7,130 nucleotides of DNA from Acidimicrobiaceae bacterium (GTDB lineage Bacteria > Actinomycetota > Acidimicrobiia > Acidimicrobiales > UBA10347): contig DNHM01000373.1 in NCBI GenBank assembly GCA_003485885.1, forward strand, positions 1,804-8,933, written 5' to 3'. This document shows, one piece after another, positions 6,110 through 7,130 of the stretch. The position numbers and the translations under genes are program-made. The notes under the pieces are model-generated. The model was not told the DNA's origin. It ran no database searches and saw only the letters and a program-made list of their open reading frames with translations. Numbering within the stretch: the first letter of the stretch is position 1; each line of letters starts with the position of its first letter.

Positions 6110-7130
6110 TGGCTGGCACCGGTAAAGCCCATCTGCGCACCGATAGCGACGTCTTGTTGCGGGTCGAAGACCTAGTGGTCGAATTCCCTGTGGATCGCCA
6201 CGCGGTAGTGCATGCGGTTTCGGGCATTAGCTTCGACGTCGTCAGGGGCGAGACGCTCGGGCTGGTTGGCGAGTCGGGCTGCGGTAAGTCCACGACCGCC
6301 AAAGCCATCATCCAGATTCCGCGGCCTACTTCGGGCACGGTCGATTTCCGGGGCACAGACCTGAACTCTCTCGACGACGCAGAGCTCCGAGCGATCCGGT
6401 CGAAGATCCAGATGATCTTTCAGGATCCCATCGCTTCGCTGAACCCTCGTCGAACGGTGCGTCGTATCGTCAGCGAGGGTCTGGTCGTGTCGAACACGAC
6501 GGTGTCCAAACCAGGCTGGGCCTTCGTTATTGCGGCTGCGTTGCTTGCTGTCGTCGCTTTCCTTACGTCGCCGTTGGTGCTCCTGGCGGGACTAGCGGCC
6601 GGGTTCATTGGCGGTTATATGATTCTGCGGGGTGTCTTTCGCCCGACTACCGGCGGATTCAGCGACGCCCGTGTCGATGAGATCATCGAGGCGGTTGGCC
6701 TCGATCCGGTCGAGGCTGCCAAACGACGTCCCCACGAGTACTCCGGCGGTCAATGTCAGCGAGTTTCGGTAGCTCGGACACTGGTTCTTGACCCGGAAAT
6801 CGTCATCTGCGACGAGCCGGTGTCTGCGCTAGACGTATCCGTTCAGGCTCAGATCCTGAACATGCTCGAAGACATGAAAGAGCGTTACGGCATCACGCTC
6901 GTGTTCATTAGTCATGATCTGTCTGTTGTGCGCAACGTGAGCGATCGACTTGCTGTCATGTACTTGGGCAAGATGTGCGAGATCGGCGACAGCGACCTGA
7001 TTTATTCGAAGCCGGCGCACCCGTATACCCAAGTGTTGCTTGCCGCTCTGCCGGATCCCACGAATCCTCATGCCGGGGTTGTCGATGCCCTTGACTCGGA
7101 ACTTCCGTCGCCCATCAACCCGCCAAGTGG
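6109..7130 (+). CDS. ABC transporter ATP-binding protein, DppF/OppF type, with hydrophobic insertion (3' end outside window)
   Basis: The frame from ATG 6109 is open to the window end: 340 full codons, no stop. It overlaps the previous stop by one base (TGATG). Motifs: Walker A GESGCGKST (54-62), Q-loop FQDP with Q105, signature YSGGQCQR (211-218), Walker B IVICDEP (231-237, catalytic E236), D-loop ALD (240-242), switch histidine H269 in ISHDLS, and HPYTQVLLAALPDP (304-317) opening the C-terminal oligopeptide extension. The window stops at LPSPINPPSG, just before the cysteine motif usually found there. The protein is cytoplasmic in known families and hydrolyses ATP with the D subunit to drive uptake. 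Oddity: the Q-loop glutamine and the signature serine are 107 residues apart, against 59 in the neighbouring D protein; the extra residues include an uncharged hydrophobic stretch at about 135-173. The catalytic motifs are all intact, so the gene looks functional. Confidence 0.93.
   Translation, partial: MAGTGKAHLRTDSDVLLRVEDLVVEFPVDRHAVVHAVSGISFDVVRGETLGLVGESGCGKSTTAKAIIQIPRPTSGTVDFRGTDLNSLDDAELRAIRSKIQMIFQDPIASLNPRRTVRRIVSEGLVVSNTTVSKPGWAFVIAAALLAVVAFLTSPLVLLAGLAAGFIGGYMILRGVFRPTTGGFSDARVDEIIEAVGLDPVEAAKRRPHEYSGGQCQRVSVARTLVLDPEIVICDEPVSALDVSVQAQILNMLEDMKERYGITLVFISHDLSVVRNVSDRLAVMYLGKMCEIGDSDLIYSKPAHPYTQVLLAALPDPTNPHAGVVDALDSELPSPINPPS
6490..6636 (+). other. Predicted membrane hairpin inserted in the F-type ATPase domain
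   Basis: This in-frame segment encodes about residues 128-176 of the F-type ATPase, between the Q-loop and the signature motif, where the helical subdomain is normally soluble. From P135 to L173 there is no charged residue; K134 and R174 flank the run. It divides at S154-P155 into two stretches, GWAFVIAAALLAVVAFLTS (136-154) and LVLLAGLAAGFIGGYMILR (156-174), each about the length of one membrane helix. Codons keep the G/C-ending bias of the neighbours and the frame resumes as the expected helix before the signature (VDEIIEAVGL, 189-198), so it is not a frameshift artefact. Limits of the insertion are approximate because no alignment was possible. Confidence 0.75.

Noticed and set aside
6420..6660. 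Frameshift as the explanation for the hydrophobic stretch in ATPase F
   Set aside because: The Q-loop side and the signature side are in the same frame with continuous G/C-ending codons, so a single indel cannot explain it.
1..7130. CRISPR array, tRNA or rRNA gene, insertion sequence, phage or toxin-antitoxin genes
   Set aside because: No regularly spaced repeats, cloverleaf-like sequence, transposase-like frame or terminal inverted repeats were seen; the window is almost fully occupied by metabolic and transport genes.

Overview
The window is ordinary-looking bacterial chromosome, moderately GC-rich, with every supported gene on the + strand. Style of sequence (a very acidic, Thr/Ser/Asp/Glu-rich linker after the lipoprotein cysteine, G/C-rich third codon positions, the wording of the ABC motifs) suggests a high-GC Gram-positive, perhaps a marine Acidimicrobiia-type actinobacterium. 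This taxonomic call is inference from pattern memory, not from a marker gene.

Layout. Bases 1-1026 hold the C-terminal half of an acyl-adenylate-forming enzyme that matches acetoacetyl-CoA synthetase; its start lies upstream of the window. A 171-bp non-coding gap (1027-1197) follows, with two small inverted repeats and a clear Shine-Dalgarno sequence. From 1198 to the window end there is a tightly packed five-gene ABC importer operon of the oligopeptide/dipeptide (Opp/Dpp, SBP family 5) class: lipoprotein substrate-binding protein (1198-2964), permease B (3001-4158), permease C (4155-5060), ATPase D (5057-6109), ATPase F (6109 to beyond 7130). The last four genes overlap by 4, 4 and 1 bases, which implies one transcript and translational coupling.

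How it works together. The binding protein, tethered to the outer face of the membrane, should deliver a peptide-like or other small solute to the B/C permease pair; the D/F ATPase pair powers uptake. The substrate cannot be read from the sequence. Whether the acetoacetyl-CoA synthetase is functionally linked is unknown.

The most unusual thing here is in the F-type ATPase. Between its Q-loop and its ABC signature there is an in-frame insertion of roughly 48 residues, compared with the D-type ATPase next door, containing 37 consecutive residues with no charged side chain and a proline near the middle: it looks like a transmembrane or re-entrant helical hairpin inside a nucleotide-binding domain, which is normally soluble. 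The B permease of the same operon also carries an extra, partly hydrophobic segment of about 60 residues between its second membrane helix and the conserved third one. The two insertions may be independent, or may be parts that touch each other in the assembled transporter.
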